From contig DYKS01000009.1 of assembly GCA_020722485.1 (NCBI GenBank), positions 1-5,272 on the forward strand: a stretch of 5,272 nt of DNA, read 5' to 3'. Source of the stretch: Candidatus Elulimicrobium sp. (lineage in GTDB: Bacteria; Patescibacteriota; Minisyncoccia; Moranbacterales; UBA9337). Under the pieces are notes generated by a model that was not told the DNA's origin, made no database searches, and saw only the letters and a program-made list of their open reading frames with translations. This document shows, in pieces, positions 1-5,272 of the stretch (positions within the stretch are counted from its first letter, which is position 1; every line of letters begins with the position of its first letter). The translations under genes were made by a program, and so were the position numbers.

Positions 1-67
1 AATTTATAATTTATAATTATAGTGATTGAGCGGTGTTTAAATTGCGCGAAGTTTATTATTCATTATT
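1..67. other. Left edge, no gene recognised
   Basis: An A/T-rich stretch beginning with a short imperfect tandem of the unit TTTATAA (about 1-20). No coding region, RNA gene or convincing hairpin is visible. It lies beyond the terminator of the minus-strand tRNA genes, so it may be the flank of a neighbouring gene outside the window. Confidence 0.4.
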
Positions 68-96
68 AAAATTAAAATCCGCCATTTGGCGGATTT
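68..96 (-). terminator. Intrinsic terminator after tRNA-Lys
   Basis: Read on the minus strand, a perfect 9-bp stem (AAATCCGCC pairing with GGCGGATTT, arms at 88-96 and 75-83) closes a 4-base loop and runs into a T-rich tail (TAATTTTAAT). The stem has a G/C core. It lies about 24 bases past the 3' end of tRNA-Lys, the expected place for a terminator of the tRNA transcript. The plus-strand reading has a weaker T tail, so the minus direction is preferred. Confidence 0.75.
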
Positions 97-119
97 GCTA
101 ATATATTTGATTTCAATTG

Positions 120-192
120 TGCGCCGTGAGGGATTCGAACCCACGACCATCAGCTTAAAAGGCTGTTGCTCTACCAACTGAGCTAACGGCGC
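120..192 (-). tRNA. tRNA-Lys (anticodon UUU)
   Basis: The minus strand folds as a complete 73-base cloverleaf. The acceptor stem is GCGCCGT with ACGGCGC (7 bp), positions 8-9 are TA, the D arm starts GCTCAG, the anticodon loop is CTTTTAA with anticodon TTT, and the T arm is GTGGG-TTCGAAT-CCCTC (an imperfect pairing at one end), followed by discriminator A. UUU in this loop, together with strong similarity to bacterial tRNA-Lys, gives lysine. The first pair of the anticodon stem (27-43) is A-A, leaving four good pairs. CCA is not encoded, so a CCA-adding enzyme is required. It lies downstream of tRNA-Met on the same strand and has its own candidate promoter and a terminator behind it. Confidence 0.96.
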
Positions 193-277
193 GCGTTGTT
201 TTTTAATAAACTTATTTTTATGAAAATTTTTTAATTTATTTTTTTCTTTTTATTTGCGGGTAATGAAAACAAATAAA

Positions 278-306
278 ATTATTATCTTTTTTTAAAACAA
301 AGTCAA
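278..306 (-). promoter_or_regulatory. Candidate promoter for tRNA-Lys
   Basis: On the minus strand a -35 box TTGACT (301-306, 5 of 6 matches to consensus) stands 17 bases before a -10 box AATAAT (278-283, 5 of 6). Transcription would start near 271 and give a leader of about 80 bases before tRNA-Lys. It lies in the 126-base gap between the two tRNA genes, which is otherwise T-rich and holds no gene. tRNA-Lys could also be read through from the tRNA-Met promoter, since no hairpin terminator is seen between them. Confidence 0.5.
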
Positions 307-321
307 TACAGATAATTTGAG

Positions 322-395
322 TAGCAGGGGTGAGAATCGAACTCACGACCTTGGGCTTATGAGTCCCACGCTCTAACCAGCTGAGCTACCCTGCC
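322..395 (-). tRNA. tRNA-Met (anticodon CAU), probably elongator
   Basis: The minus strand folds as a 74-base cloverleaf. The acceptor stem is GGCAGGG with CCCTGCT (first pair G-U), positions 8-9 are TA, the D arm is GCTCAGCTGGTTAGAGC, the anticodon loop is CTCATAA with anticodon CAT, the T arm is GTGAG-TTCGATT-CTCAC, and the discriminator is A. CAU tRNAs may be initiator Met, elongator Met or Ile2 (lysidine-modified). The paired G1-U72 acceptor end and overall similarity to Gram-positive elongator tRNA-Met favour elongator. The anticodon stem lacks the three consecutive G-C pairs next to the loop that mark initiators: its loop-closing pair (31-39) is A-G. Ile2 cannot be fully excluded from sequence alone. 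CCA is not encoded. Confidence 0.92.
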
Positions 396-407
396 CGGTA
401 ATTTTTT

Positions 408-444
408 AAAAAAACAAACCCACTAATTATTTTTGCGCGGGCTT
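408..444 (-). other. Hairpin plus T-run just before tRNA-Met
   Basis: On the minus strand AAGCCCGC (437-444) can pair with GTGGGTTT (416-423) as 8 bp including two G-U pairs, around a 13-base loop. A G and seven T residues follow (408-414), ending 12 bases before the tRNA. This looks like an intrinsic terminator, but nothing obvious lies upstream to terminate, and the predicted start of the tRNA transcript falls at the hairpin's own 5' edge. It may be a leader structure, a relic, or chance. Confidence 0.3.
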
Positions 445-449
445 TTATT

Positions 450-478
450 AAAATATAATAATTATGCGCGGTTGTCAA
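450..478 (-). promoter_or_regulatory. Candidate promoter for the tRNA-Met transcript
   Basis: On the minus strand a perfect -35 box TTGACA (473-478) is followed after 17 bases by TATTTT (450-455, 4 of 6), or after 15 bases by TATATT (452-457, 5 of 6). Transcription would begin near 443-445, about 50 bases before tRNA-Met. The perfect -35 box in an otherwise A/T-rich gap, directed at a tRNA gene, is the main support. Confidence 0.55.
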
Positions 479-497
479 ACCTTGCGGTATGGTTTGA
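475..497. repeat. 7-bp inverted repeat in the divergent region
   Basis: TCAAACC (475-481) and GGTTTGA (491-497) form a perfect inverted repeat around a 9-base spacer. It overlaps the -35 box of the tRNA-Met promoter and lies about 36 bases before the start of the membrane-protein gene. No T-run follows on either strand, so it is not a typical terminator. A dimeric regulator's operator is possible but unproven. Confidence 0.35.
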
Positions 498-525
498 AAT
501 GAGTTAAACTGAAATAAAAATAAAT

Positions 526-534
526 TGCTATAAT
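526..534 (+). promoter_or_regulatory. Extended -10 element overlapping a start codon
   Basis: The plus strand reads TGC-TATAAT, a perfect extended -10 box (TGn plus TATAAT). No good -35 box stands at the usual distance (TAAACT at 505-510, 3 of 6). The ATG of the membrane-protein gene begins at 533, inside this box, so a transcript from here would start near 541 and miss that ATG. Either the box is chance in A/T-rich DNA or the gene uses a later start. Confidence 0.35.
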
Positions 535-919
535 GTTATCTTTAAAAGCTTATTCTAGGTTGGTGTTTTTAATTTTTTTAGTTGCTTTCGCTGTTTGGAT
601 AACGGTGATTTGGAAAGTTAATCCAGAAGAAAATTCCAAATGGGGACTGATCGTTTTTTACGCCAGTTTGTTTTTGGCGGTTTTAAGTTTGTGGATGTCG
701 GTGTCAATTTTTTTAAGTCGGAAACTAATGGAAAAAAATTTAGTAAAAAGTCCATTTAATTTCTTTTCTAATTTTCGACGCGGATCCCTTATTTCCGCTT
801 TTCTGATAATTTTTCTGATTCTTAAAAGTTTAGATTGGTTCACTTGGTGGCTGGGTTTGTTGCTGTTGGCGGGATTTCTTCTGGCGGAATTACATTTTTC
901 ATTAAACGATAACAATTAA
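533..919 (+). CDS. Small four-helix membrane protein, function unknown
   Basis: A 128-residue hydrophobic protein with four likely membrane helices: about 8-28, 37-61, 84-100 and 102-122. A short loop with NPEE (30-33) follows helix 1. A charged loop (62-83) follows helix 2 and carries an FSNFRRG motif. Helix 4 begins with a tryptophan-rich WFTWW stretch. The pattern of NPE, FYxSLFLA and TWW resembles a small uncharacterised membrane protein I recall from many Patescibacteria genomes; this is memory, not a search. No catalytic motif or cleavable signal peptide is apparent.

The ATG at 533 has no ribosome binding site and sits within a TATAAT box. In-frame TTG (560) or GTG (563) would still keep most of helix 1 but also lack a well-placed ribosome binding site. 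The gene is divergent from the tRNAs and 175 bases before gyrB. Confidence 0.75.
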   Translation: MLSLKAYSRLVFLIFLVAFAVWITVIWKVNPEENSKWGLIVFYASLFLAVLSLWMSVSIFLSRKLMEKNLVKSPFNFFSNFRRGSLISAFLIIFLILKSLDWFTWWLGLLLLAGFLLAELHFSLNDNN

Positions 920-1042
920 TAAATTTAGAACTTACGCGTTTGATTTGTTATTTGATGTTTGAGGCGGAATTTAATTTATACGCGATGAAGAAAAAGAACT
1001 GGATTTTCGCTGGAGTTTGACCTTGTGAAAACGGGGGTGGGA

Positions 1043-1072
1043 ATGACAAAAAATAATTAGCCAAAATATAAA
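1043..1072 (+). promoter_or_regulatory. Candidate gyrB promoter
   Basis: ATGACA (1043-1048, 5 of 6 to TTGACA) and TATAAA (1067-1072, 5 of 6 to TATAAT) are 18 bases apart on the plus strand. Transcription would begin near 1079, leaving a leader of about 15 bases before the gyrB ATG. The rest of the 920-1094 gap shows no hairpin terminator after the membrane-protein gene, so read-through into gyrB is also possible. Confidence 0.45.
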
Positions 1073-1094
1073 TAACGCTACGAAATCTAATGAT

Positions 1095-3059
1095 ATGATT
1101 AAAAAAGAAAAACCAAAAAGTAAATACAGCGCCGCTTCCATTCAAGTTTTGGAAGGATTGGAACCGGTGCGCAAACGTCCGGGAATGTATATTGGCGGCA
1201 CTTCTTTGGAAGGGTTGCATCATTTAATTTGGGAAGTGGTAAGTAATTCCATAGATGAAGCTATGGCGGGATATTGTGATGATATTACGGTTAAATTATT
1301 GCCAGACAACATTATTGAAGTAAGCGATAATGGAAGAGGAATTCCGGTAGAGAGACATCCGCAAACCAAAAAATCCACATTGGAAACGGTGATGACTGTT
1401 TTGCACGCGGGAGGAAAATTTGAAGGCGATGGTTATAAAGTTTCTGGCGGTTTGCACGGAGTGGGAGTTTCAGTAGTTAACGCGCTTTCCGCGTGGACGC
1501 AAGTAACTGTTTTTCGCGATGGAAAAATCTGGCAACAAGAATACAAAAGAGGGAAAAAAATGACTGAAGTTAAAGCTATTGGTAAAACTAACGCTACGGG
1601 AACAATAGTAAAATTTCAAGCCGATTCGCAAATTTTTTCTCAAATTGAATACAGCTGGAAAAAAATCGCTGATTATTTGCGTCAGCAAGCCTATTTAACT
1701 AAAGGAGTAAAGATTACATTGGAAGATTATCGCGAAGTTACGGATAAAAAAGAAGAGCAAGCCAAAATTAAACGTTATAGTTTTTACTTTGACAGTGGTA
1801 TTGTTTCTTTTGTTCGATTTCTCAATCAAGGTAAAGAAGTAAAAAATATTGTTCCCATTTACATTGAAAAAACCCAAGACGATGTTTATGTTGAAGTTTC
1901 TTTGCAATATACGGATGGATTCAAAGAGTCGCTTTATTCTTTTGCTAATAATATTTTTACGCCCGAAGGAGGAACTCATGTAGCGGGATTTCGCGCCGCT
2001 TTGACGCGCGTTTTAAATACTTATGCCAAGAAAAATAATTTATTTAAACCTAAAGAAGAGGGAATAACGGCAGATGACGCGCGAGAAGGATTAACGGCGG
2101 TCGTCAGTGTGAAGTTGAGAAATCCTCAATTTGAAGGTCAAACTAAATCCAAACTGGGGAACAATGAAGTGCGCGGAATTGTCGCGTCTGTTGTCGCGGA
2201 TGGGTTGGCGGATTTCTTGGAAAATAATCCGCGTGAAGCCAAAGAAATTATCGGTAAGTGTATGTTGACTGCTCGCGCTCGTTTAGCCGCGCGCGCCGCC
2301 AAAAATGCTATTATTCGCAAAGGCGCTTTGGAAGGAATGACTTTGCCGGGAAAATTGGCGGATTGTTCGATACAAGATGCCGCGCGCGCGGAACTTTATA
2401 TTGTGGAGGGAGATAGCGCTGGCGGCAGCGCTAAACAAGGAAGAAACCGGCAATTTCAGGCGGTTTTACCTTTACGCGGAAAATTGGTCAATGTGGAGAA
2501 AACTCGTTTAGATACCATTGTGAAATCGGATACATTAAAACCGATTATTATCGCTTTAGGCGCCGGTATTGGCGATAGTTTGGATATTTCTCGCTTGCGT
2601 TATCATAAAATAATTATTATGGCGGACGCCGATGTGGATGGTTCACATATTCGCACTTTGCTCCTGACTTTTTTTTATCGCTATTTCGAAGAGCTAATCC
2701 GCGCCGGAAATATTTATATCGCTCAACCACCGTTATATCAAATCAAAAAAGGCAAAGAAATTCGTTATGCCTATACGGAAAAAGAAAAAGATGATATTAT
2801 GAAAAAAATGGCGCAAGGAATGAAAATGGAAAATTTAACTGGAGTAAATATTCAACGTTATAAAGGTTTGGGAGAAATGAACCCTCAGCAATTATGGGAA
2901 ACTACTATGGATCCCGAGCGTCGGGTAATGTTGCAAATAACGGTAGAAGACGCTCAAAACGCCGATTACATTTTTAATGTTTTAATGGGTAACGATGTGG
3001 CTTCAAGGAGAAAATTTATTCAGATGCATGCCAAAAGCGTAAAAAATTTGGATGTTTAA
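1095..3059 (+). CDS. gyrB: DNA gyrase subunit B
   Basis: The ATPase subunit of DNA gyrase (type IIA topoisomerase), which works with GyrA as an A2B2 complex to introduce negative supercoils using ATP. At 654 residues it is the short form, near the B. subtilis length and without the long C-terminal insertion of E. coli GyrB.

Visible landmarks: the RPGMYIG motif (28-34); the GHKL ATP site with Glu47, Asn51 and DNGRGIP (78-84); the glycine-rich lid SGGLHGVGVS (117-126); Thr170 after ATG; the transducer QTK loop (349-351); the TOPRIM domain with EGDSAGGSA (438-446, Glu438), PLRGK (459-463) and DADVDGSH (511-518); QRYKGLGEMNP (587-597); and the usual VKNLDV ending. All catalytic residues are present.

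GyrB is favoured over ParE by the QRYKGLGEMNP-QLWETTMDP block. gyrA is not in the window. The ATG at 1095 lacks a Shine-Dalgarno; a two-codon ATG-ATA-TGA reading overlaps just before it. Confidence 0.97.
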   Translation: MIKKEKPKSKYSAASIQVLEGLEPVRKRPGMYIGGTSLEGLHHLIWEVVSNSIDEAMAGYCDDITVKLLPDNIIEVSDNGRGIPVERHPQTKKSTLETVMTVLHAGGKFEGDGYKVSGGLHGVGVSVVNALSAWTQVTVFRDGKIWQQEYKRGKKMTEVKAIGKTNATGTIVKFQADSQIFSQIEYSWKKIADYLRQQAYLTKGVKITLEDYREVTDKKEEQAKIKRYSFYFDSGIVSFVRFLNQGKEVKNIVPIYIEKTQDDVYVEVSLQYTDGFKESLYSFANNIFTPEGGTHVAGFRAALTRVLNTYAKKNNLFKPKEEGITADDAREGLTAVVSVKLRNPQFEGQTKSKLGNNEVRGIVASVVADGLADFLENNPREAKEIIGKCMLTARARLAARAAKNAIIRKGALEGMTLPGKLADCSIQDAARAELYIVEGDSAGGSAKQGRNRQFQAVLPLRGKLVNVEKTRLDTIVKSDTLKPIIIALGAGIGDSLDISRLRYHKIIIMADADVDGSHIRTLLLTFFYRYFEELIRAGNIYIAQPPLYQIKKGKEIRYAYTEKEKDDIMKKMAQGMKMENLTGVNIQRYKGLGEMNPQQLWETTMDPERRVMLQITVEDAQNADYIFNVLMGNDVASRRKFIQMHAKSVKNLDV

Positions 3060-3068
3060 ATTTTTTTT
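3041..3068 (+). terminator. Weak A/T-only hairpin at the end of gyrB
   Basis: AAAAAATTT (3041-3049) can pair with AAATTTTTT (3058-3066) around an 8-base loop, and the T-run continues to 3068. The stem has no G-C pairs and overlaps the last gyrB codons and stop. It resembles a terminator only by its T-run and position after the gene; in DNA this A/T-rich it could be chance. Confidence 0.22.
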
Positions 3069-3095
3069 GGAATATTCGGTGTGTTCTGTTAAAAT
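3067..3095 (+). promoter_or_regulatory. Candidate promoter for the ABC ATPase gene
   Basis: TTGGAA (3067-3072, 4 of 6) is 17 bases before TAAAAT (3090-3095, 5 of 6), with a TGn extension (3087-3089) ahead of the -10 box. Transcription would start near 3102, about 69 bases before the ATG at 3171. The leader contains a short tandem ACTTAA-ACTTAA (about 3108-3119) of unknown meaning. Confidence 0.38.
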
Positions 3096-3170
3096 TAAAA
3101 TACCCTAACTTAAACTTAAATAGCTAAATTTTTCTTGGTATTTATTAAAAACAAAAACCAAAACACGGTT

Positions 3171-4580
3171 ATGAATGATCCCGTGATTAAAGTAGAAAAC
3201 TTAAAAGTGATTTATAACGAAGGCAAGTCCAATGAAACACGCGCTTTAGATGATATTAATTTTCAAATTTTTCCGCGCGAATACATTATCATTCATGGTC
3301 ATTCCGGTTGCGGTAAGTCTACATTGTTATATTCTATTTCCGGATTACAAACGCCTAGTTATGGGACTGTTAAAGTAAAAAACGTGGAGATCAATAAAAT
3401 GGATTCACAAGGGAAATCTTTTTTTCGCCGTCACGAAATTGGGCTTATTTTTCAGGCGTTTCATTTGGTTCCTTCCTTGACTGTTTTGGATAATGTTTGT
3501 TTGCCTTTGGTTTTTGCCGGAGAAACATTGAAAAAGAGAAAAGAAAAAGGAATAGAATTGTTACGTCGTTTTGGTATTGTAGAGCAAAAAGATAAATTTC
3601 CCGCCCAACTTTCTGGTGGACAAAAACAAAGGGTAGCGATCGCGCGAGCGCTTATCGGAGATCCGGAAATAATTTTAGCCGATGAACCGGTAGGAAATTT
3701 AGATAGTGATTCAGCGCGCAATGTTTTGAATATTCTCAAAGAATTAAATGAAATAGATAAAAAAACGATTATTCTAGTGACGCATAACAAAGACCATCTT
3801 TTTTTCGCTGATCGGATTATTCATATGAGCGATGGCAAAGTGACGGATTTTGAAGTCAATAAGGAAAAAAGACCAAGTGAGGCCATTCGGGACGATGTGT
3901 GGCGTCAAATTAAAGATATTCCCAGCGAGTTGCGTCTTTTGGCGCGGACTTTTAAAAATATCACTTATAAACAAACCAATACTTTACTTACTCCTTTTAA
4001 AGCTAAACAGCTTTTAATGCATATTGTTTCCCATTTTACCGAGGAACAACTGGATTTAGCGGAAGGATTGTTGCGGGATTTTTTGTTTGGTAATATTGAT
4101 TTAAATAGCTTGCAAAAAACTTTAGACTTAGAAATAAAGAAAGGCGGGGCTGGGTGGAACAAACAATTAGCGCGCTCTTTTTCTGCTCGAGTTCAAGAAA
4201 TTATGAATCAAGTGCGTTTGTTAACAGAAACTGACATAAATTTTTCTCTTGACGCGCTCTTGGAATATTTGTTGAATTTTGTTAAAATAAAATTGGATGC
4301 AAAGAGAAAAGATCGGCTGAAGATGTTTTTAAAATTACGTTTGGAAAATAAAACGGACGCTGTTGGTTTGTCTTGGCGCTTGGATACTCCTTATTACCTT
4401 GGTGGCGCTGGACTAAATAAACGTTCGGCGGAAAAAATATCCAAAGAAGTAGAACTGATTATGCTATTGAAATATTCTTATTCTGATGTTGAGCAAGAAA
4501 AAACGAGAGTTCAAAATACGAGCGGTTCCGGCTTGGAATCATTTGCCAATAATGTTCCATCAGAAAAAATGTTTCAATAA
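3171..4580 (+). CDS. ABC transporter ATPase (MacB/LolD-like) with long C-terminal extension
   Basis: A 469-residue protein. Residues 4 to about 227 form an ABC ATPase domain: Walker A GHSGCGKST (43-51), Q-loop Gln95, signature LSGGQ (147-151), Walker B ILADEP (168-173, Glu172), D-loop NLD (176-178) and switch His205. It should hydrolyse ATP on the inner face of the membrane to drive a permease. The LADEPVGNLD block and overall layout match the MacB/LolD/FtsE class (lipoprotein release, efflux, cell-envelope tasks). The substrate is unknown.

Proteins of this class commonly end near residue 220-250. Here about 220 more residues follow, mostly predicted helical and charged, with a degenerate internal duplication and a polar tail. 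I do not recognise this extension.

An in-frame TTG at 3135 would add 12 lysine- and asparagine-rich residues. The ATG is preferred because the ABC fold starts right after it. Neither start has a Shine-Dalgarno. No permease gene is present in the window. Confidence 0.92.
   Translation: MNDPVIKVENLKVIYNEGKSNETRALDDINFQIFPREYIIIHGHSGCGKSTLLYSISGLQTPSYGTVKVKNVEINKMDSQGKSFFRRHEIGLIFQAFHLVPSLTVLDNVCLPLVFAGETLKKRKEKGIELLRRFGIVEQKDKFPAQLSGGQKQRVAIARALIGDPEIILADEPVGNLDSDSARNVLNILKELNEIDKKTIILVTHNKDHLFFADRIIHMSDGKVTDFEVNKEKRPSEAIRDDVWRQIKDIPSELRLLARTFKNITYKQTNTLLTPFKAKQLLMHIVSHFTEEQLDLAEGLLRDFLFGNIDLNSLQKTLDLEIKKGGAGWNKQLARSFSARVQEIMNQVRLLTETDINFSLDALLEYLLNFVKIKLDAKRKDRLKMFLKLRLENKTDAVGLSWRLDTPYYLGGAGLNKRSAEKISKEVELIMLLKYSYSDVEQEKTRVQNTSGSGLESFANNVPSEKMFQ
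4122..4463 (+). repeat. Degenerate protein-level duplication within the ABC ATPase extension
   Basis: Two 28-residue segments, encoded at 4122-4205 and 4380-4463 (residues 318-345 and 404-431 of the ATG form), align without gaps. Both start LD, six residues before GGAG, and share GGAG-x-NK-x2-A-x3-S-x2-V-x2-IM. By eye 13 of 28 positions are identical. Each copy is preceded by a leucine-rich helical stretch (LLRDFL in the first, EYLLNF in the second), with a longer insert in the second copy. The DNA of the copies is no longer alike, so the duplication is old. Confidence 0.7.
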
Positions 4581-4642
4581 AGTTATTTTGATTTAGTTAT
4601 ATTTATCTATATTTATTGAGATATAAATTTTGCAAAACAAAA

Positions 4643-5119
4643 ATGAAAGTAAAAGATTTAATGACAAAAAAAGTAATTACGGTGGATATAAATGAAAGCG
4701 TGGAAAAAGTGGCTAGTATTTTAACTTACAATAGAATTCATGGCGTGCCGGTAATGGAAGGAAATGAGATTAAAGGTATTATTACTGAAACGGATTTTTT
4801 TACCAGAGGAAGAGAAAATTTATATTTGCCGTCTTTTATTTCATTTGTAAAAAAATTTGAATTTAATAATAAAATTTCAAAAAATAACAACGAATTGTTA
4901 AATAAAATAATCAAAGCCAAAGCGCGGGATATTATGAGTCCGAATTGCCGCGTTGTTTTTCCGGAAACAGAGATAAGCGAAGTGTTAAGAACAATTAAAA
5001 AGACTGGTTATCATACTTTTCCAGTCGTAGATCGTTATGGAACATTAGTTGGTATTATTACTTTGTTTGACTTAATTTCTGTTATGAACGATAATATAAA
5101 CGATAAAGGGAATATTTGA
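4643..5119 (+). CDS. Two-CBS-domain protein
   Basis: A 158-residue soluble protein made of a CBS pair (Bateman module). CBS1 covers about 1-53 (KVKDLMTKKVITV, VPVM at 35-38, GIITETDF at 45-52). CBS2 covers about 94-148 (ARDIMSP, FPVVD at 126-130, GIITLFDL at 137-144). A 40-residue linker between them contains NLYLPSFISFVKKF, then an asparagine- and lysine-rich stretch. CBS pairs usually bind adenine nucleotides (AMP, ATP, SAM) and sense energy state; there is no fused catalytic domain here, so the target is unknown.

The ATG at 4643 gives the usual MKVKDLM beginning. A TTG at 4616 would add nine residues of no recognisable fold, so it is rejected. There is no Shine-Dalgarno. It lies 62 bases after the ABC ATPase gene with no terminator between, so co-transcription is plausible; a lone TATAAA at 4622-4627 could also serve it. 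It ends in TGA, in line with TGA being a stop. Confidence 0.92.
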   Translation: MKVKDLMTKKVITVDINESVEKVASILTYNRIHGVPVMEGNEIKGIITETDFFTRGRENLYLPSFISFVKKFEFNNKISKNNNELLNKIIKAKARDIMSPNCRVVFPETEISEVLRTIKKTGYHTFPVVDRYGTLVGIITLFDLISVMNDNINDKGNI

Positions 5120-5195
5120 ACTTTTTAGGTTTGGCACTAAACTTAAAGTAGAGGAAAATTGAAAGGTAAATAATTTTTTAATTTTAATAACAAAA

Positions 5196-5272
5196 ATGAA
5201 AAAGATATTTGATTTTTTCAAAAAGATTTTTCAGCAAAAAACAAAAGAAAACGAAGTAAATTTTATTGACAA
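5196..5272 (+). CDS. Start of an unidentified gene, cut by the window end
   Basis: An ATG followed by 24 further open codons to the window edge. The protein begins MKKIFDFFKKIFQQ, then turns polar. The start looks like an amphipathic lysine/phenylalanine helix, not yet a clear membrane segment or signal peptide. The bases around the ATG (AACAAAAATGAAA) are the same 13 as at the CBS gene's start, which supports the start choice. It lies 76 bases after the CBS gene. A weak promoter (TTGAAA at 5159, TTTAAT at 5183, 18 apart) may precede it. No function can be assigned. A partner permease or accessory protein for the ABC ATPase is possible by position only. Confidence 0.55.
   Translation, partial: MKKIFDFFKKIFQQKTKENEVNFID

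Noticed and set aside
985..1020. An 11-codon reading frame (MKKKNWIFAGV) in the gap before gyrB, resembling the start of a signal peptide or a leader peptide.
   Set aside because: It is very short, has no ribosome binding site, lies ahead of the predicted gyrB promoter and is not followed by an attenuator hairpin. Chance is sufficient.
1017..1022. TTGACC as the gyrB -35 box.
   Set aside because: No -10-like sequence stands 15-19 bases downstream; the ATGACA/TATAAA pair is much better spaced.
1031..1041. The G-rich run CGGGGGTGGGA upstream of gyrB as a G-quadruplex.
   Set aside because: Only two G-tracts are present; four are needed within one strand.
948..1223. A 91-codon minus-strand open frame over the gyrB promoter and 5' end.
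   Set aside because: It is rich in Phe and Ser with no recognisable domain, half of it is antisense to the conserved ATPase coding sequence of gyrB, and it has no promoter of its own.
3135..3170. TTG at 3135 as the start of the ABC ATPase.
   Set aside because: It adds 12 residues (VFIKNKNQNTV and the initiator) with no family resemblance and no ribosome binding site; ATG at 3171 gives the ordinary ABC beginning.
4401..4463. The GGAGLNKRSAEKI segment as a helix-hairpin-helix DNA-binding motif.
   Set aside because: The resemblance to GxGxxxAxxI is loose, the typical hydrophobic positions before the glycines are absent, and a DNA-binding role would be odd in an ABC ATPase. A profile search could reopen this.
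4616..4642. TTG at 4616 as the start of the CBS protein.
   Set aside because: The usual CBS beginning is MKVKDLM at ATG 4643, and the extra nine residues match nothing expected.

Overview
The window is A/T-rich and gene-dense, with short intergenic gaps. Its genes end in TAA or TGA with no internal in-frame stops, which fits the standard bacterial code. The best guess is a Candidate Phyla Radiation (Patescibacteria) bacterium. The reasons are a short GyrB, a small four-helix membrane protein of a type I associate with these genomes, tRNA genes without an encoded CCA, and no Shine-Dalgarno sequence before any start codon. This placement is inference; no lineage marker was searched.

Layout. 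Positions 1-500 carry two tRNA genes on the minus strand, tRNA-Met(CAU) then tRNA-Lys(UUU) in transcription order. Each has a plausible sigma70-type promoter, and an intrinsic terminator follows tRNA-Lys. A short divergent region (396-532) separates them from the rest, which all reads on the plus strand: a 128-residue membrane protein (533-919), gyrB (1095-3059), an ABC transporter ATPase with an unusual C-terminal extension (3171-4580), a two-CBS-domain protein (4643-5119), and the start of one more gene cut off by the window edge (5196 onward).

How the genes relate. tRNA and gyrB are housekeeping. The ABC ATPase belongs to the MacB/LolD/FtsE-like class, which works with separate membrane permeases; no permease lies in the window, so its partner must be farther downstream or elsewhere. 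The CBS protein follows it by 62 bases and may be co-transcribed. The least ordinary item is the roughly 220-residue extension of the ATPase, which holds a degenerate internal duplication (a GGAGxNK...A...S..V..IM motif seen twice, 86 residues apart). I do not recognise this extension as a named domain.

No mobile element, CRISPR array or phage gene was seen. The only stretches without a protein gene are short. The longest, 1-532, is explained mostly by the tRNAs and their signals.
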